NCBI GenBank assembly: GCA_001724265.1
Contig: MEDY01000442.1
Span: 1-59,077 of the forward strand
Length of the DNA: 59,077 bases
Source of the DNA: Rhizaria sp. SCN 62-66
Taxonomy: Eukaryota; Rhizaria, unplaced
Direction of reading: 5' to 3'
Positions 56,601 to 59,077 of this stretch are shown in pieces (positions within the stretch are counted from its first letter, which is position 1; every line of letters begins with the position of its first letter). The notes beneath the pieces are model-generated. The model was given only the letters and a program-made list of their open reading frames with translations. It did no database searches and was not told where the DNA came from. The position numbers and the translations under genes were made by a program.

Positions 56601-58047
56601 CCGTCAGAATTCGGTGCAGATAATCCAACCCGCGGCCTTTTCAGACACGGTGTGGGCCATCTCGCCCGCCGCGCTGCAGCAGCTGCTCGAGGAGCTCGAG
56701 GTGCCGGTCAACAGCACCTTGAGCACCACCAGCGTCAAGTCGCTCGGCGCCGCTGGCGTCGGCCTCGGCGATGGGGTGAGCCGCGCTGTGGAGACGCCGC
56801 AGGGCCGCTACGGCGTCGGGCCCCGTAACGCGTTCACTGGCGCCCACGGCAGCATACACTCACAGCACTATAACGAGTACAGCGGCGGTGACAGCGACGC
56901 AGCGGACGGCATTGCCGCCGTTCCTGCCTCCGCTTCTGCCTCTGCGGCCGCTGTCGGTGCTGCTGTGTATGCAGACTCGCTGGGCTCGTTCACTGTCGCC
57001 GCGCGCAACAACGCGACGCAGGCGACGGCGGACGCGCTGGCCCGCGCCGCGGCCAAGAAGGCCTCGGCCCACTCTGTTGGTGCTGCGGCTTCCAGCGGCA
57101 AGCCACGGATCCGCTCAAGTGTGATGCTGCCGTCTGTCGCGGCCAAGCTCAAGGCCGAGGCGATGGCCGCCGCCGCCGCTGCGCGCGCCGCTGCTGACGC
57201 GACCGTCACCGAGCGCACTGCGATGTACCTGGAGATGACCTACACCTTCACGCGCCTGCAGCCCGCCGAGCGTCTGTCCGTCTCGGCGACGACGCGGCAG
57301 CTGCTGTCGGCCGAGACGGAGGACACATTTGCGCGCGTGATCCGCGGCAACAACACCACGGGCGAGAGCGAGTACGTGCTGGTAAAGCAGGTCGTGCCGC
57401 GCTACCTGCGGCTGCCGTCGACGTCGGACCCCGTGCTGCTGACGGAGCAGAGCGACTACGCCGACGCCGTCTTCCGCCTCCACACCGAGACGACGGCGGC
57501 GGACGCCTCGGGCATGGCCACGGAGCAGCAGTGGTGGACGGCCGAGCAGGTTGGCTCGGCCGAGGACGACGTGCTGCTGCTGGGCCCCATCACCCTCACG
57601 ACCGTCTCCAACCCTGTGTGGGGCGCCATCTTCCTTTCCTCGCTATCGTACTCGGTTATTGCGATCTACACCATCGTGCTCGTCACAATCGGCCAGTTCG
57701 TGCGCCTCGTCTTTTCCGGCTCTACGCAGCAGATCATCGTGCAGGAGCTGGCCGACGTCTCGCGTCTCCAGCGTTTCTGCTACGGTATCTACATCGCGCG
57801 AGCACACGGGCTGCTAAAGCGCGAAGAAGAGCTGTACCGCAAACTGATCCAGATCTACCGCTCGCCCGACAAGCTCATCCAGCTCACCGCGCGCGTCGAC
57901 ACGATCGACACGCTTGCCGCCGCCGCTGCTGCCGCGCCCGCGGGCACCGCGGCAGGCACCGTTGCTGGCACTGCTGTCGGCACCGGTGCTGCCAACTCGG
58001 CTGCGCAGTCTGGCCGGGGCAGTCGCCGTGGCAGCGAGAGCGAGTAA
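41693..58047 (+). CDS. PIEZO: Giant Piezo-type mechanosensitive cation channel
   Basis: Piezo proteins are trimeric stretch-gated cation channels. Exons are 41693-52309 and 52456-58047, with a 146-nt phase 0 intron (donor GTACGA, acceptor CCCAG). The product is about 5402 residues with a TAA stop, against about 2100 to 2900 in animals. From MTVLDVIRVVFPMLLL on, clusters of TM helices (the blade) alternate with long Ser/Gln, Ala, Pro/Ala and Asn-rich loops. The C-terminal module is diagnostic. It has the anchor IPFVFELRVLLDWYCTR followed by KLEDVFETLY (about 4778-4815), then a penultimate TM (GLLVFILLILVLFVPLLLF) and an extracellular cap with VWAISPAALQQLLEEL, RYLRLPSTSDP and QWW. The last pore helix (IYTIVLVTIGQFVRLVF, about 5275-5291) follows, and the cytosolic end has EEELYRKLIQIYRSPDKLIQ. 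The cap carries an extra segment of about 155 residues. Start ATG is the first in frame and leads directly into a TM helix. Confidence 0.96.
47318..47341 (+). repeat. AAC trinucleotide repeat (8 copies)
   Basis: Eight AAC units encode a poly-Asn run in a cytosolic-type loop of the Piezo protein. Confidence 0.85.
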
Positions 58048-59077
58048 ATCATGCTCATATGCGGACCGATATCAAATAAGTTAAGCGAAGTAGAGCCAGC
58101 TGACGCTTTGCGATGGATAGCGAGTTGCTGTTTCAAAAAATATAATTCGACTTAAAAACACAGACATTTTCATTCTCACATTATCATTTGACACCTAAAA
58201 TATCCGCCATGCGACACGACTGTGGCGACATATGTTGTGTTTATAGTTGTTGTGTTTATTGTTTTGTTGATTCGTTCGTCTCGACGTTACGTCTTCTGAC
58301 TGCCGTATTTTGCGCGTTATATGAGTTTAACTTCTTTTCTGAACTTGCACGTTTATCTGAGCAACTCATTCTGTCACTCAGCAACTTTATTAGACTGTCA
58401 CTTGTTGCTGTGACAGGATAGATGACTGGGGCACAGTGTATTGCTTAGGGGATGAAGACGTGGCGAGCTAGAGTCGTGTATTTCTCAGTAACTTGCACAT
58501 TTTATTGTGCACAATTAGTTTGTTATTTTCGTTATGTTTCACACAACCTTGTCAATTGTTTCTGTTTTGCGCTTAAGAGCGCTGTGTCAAGGTAGGGTCA
58601 AAAAAAGTTTGACAAGAGAAAGCTATATATCTCATATACAAATATACTTCTTAAGCTATTTATTGTTAATACTATTGCCTTGCAGCTAATTGAAGGTGGC
58701 CCTCATGTTGGCAATGCCATTGTCGACGGTGTTGTCCAATTATTAGCAACAAAAAAAGATTACCACATCCGACAAAAAGACTCGTCGTGCGGATGGAGAC
58801 TTGCCATATGGTTGGGATCCAGAAACTGCAGGGCCTGGGCTTGGGCGGTGACGGCTGTAAGCGAAGAGGACACTGTTCGCGTCTAGATCCTTCATGATAA
58901 GGCAAAAGAGTCGATCACCCGGACAGTCAGTGAAAAGAGTAAAAATATTAGGATAGTTTGTGCTGTCGCGAAGATGTGAGTCAGTAATATAATTCCCGGG
59001 TTCTAAGACACTTTTTTACAACTCAAAAAACCCCTCATCAACCCATCGATTTCGATAGCCTCAACCACCTTTTCCTC
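58048..59077. other. AT-rich region downstream of Piezo
   Basis: This 1-kb region holds the Piezo 3' end and no supported gene. Open frames at 58188-58421 and 58680-58886 show no recognisable protein features. Two small inverted repeats occur: GCGCT-TAAG-AGCGC near 58570 and GTCAAA-AAAAG-TTTGAC at 58597-58613. The pyrimidine-rich last 40 bases could be the leader of another gene beyond the window. Confidence 0.45.

Noticed and set aside
58188-58886. Two small open frames downstream of Piezo
   Set aside because: They are short and AT-rich with no recognisable motif. They could be chance frames in a 3' region.

Overview
The window is nuclear DNA from a microbial eukaryote that I cannot place. 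Protein-coding exons are very GC-rich with strong GC3, while introns and intergenic DNA are AT-rich. Introns are canonical GT-AG, 124 to 175 nt long, with a tight GTACGT/GTATGT donor. Many proteins, including conserved enzymes, carry very long Ala/Ser/Asn/Gln low-complexity insertions. No prokaryotic operons, mobile elements, CRISPR arrays or viral genes were seen.

Layout from left to right. (1) Cytosolic ribosomal protein uS8/RPS15A, minus strand, cut by the left edge. (2) A single-exon 4541-residue Ala-rich coiled-coil protein with an array of NPF/DPF motifs and a C-terminal tail anchor. (3) A membrane-anchored phospholipid:diacylglycerol acyltransferase (PDAT/LRO1 family), 3 exons. (4) A 5S rRNA gene. 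(5) A minus-strand M17 leucyl aminopeptidase, head-to-head with (6) an M1 aminopeptidase of the leukotriene-A4-hydrolase type, 3 exons. (7) A minus-strand ABHD13/BEM46-type membrane alpha/beta-hydrolase, 2 exons. (8) A single-exon 2716-residue protein of unknown function. (9) Ribosomal protein uL14/RPL23, 4 exons. (10) A giant Piezo mechanosensitive channel of about 5400 residues, 2 exons, followed by about 1 kb with no supported gene.

The genes do not form one pathway. They fall loosely into translation (uS8, uL14, 5S), peptide turnover (M17 and M1 aminopeptidases), lipid or membrane metabolism (PDAT, ABHD13-like) and membrane mechanics or tethering (Piezo, tail-anchored coiled-coil protein).

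The most notable observation is that two unrelated genes, PDAT and the ABHD13-like hydrolase, are each interrupted by one in-frame TAG with coding-like sequence on both sides. None of the eight genes whose end is visible terminates with TAG (five TAA, three TGA). PDAT has no in-frame ATG between its TAG and the conserved acyltransferase domain. This fits UAG being read as sense (reassignment or efficient readthrough), though sequence error or allelic decay is possible. The uL14 gene separately shows an apparent 50-nt loss between two CCCTCT repeats, which breaks the frame of a highly conserved protein.
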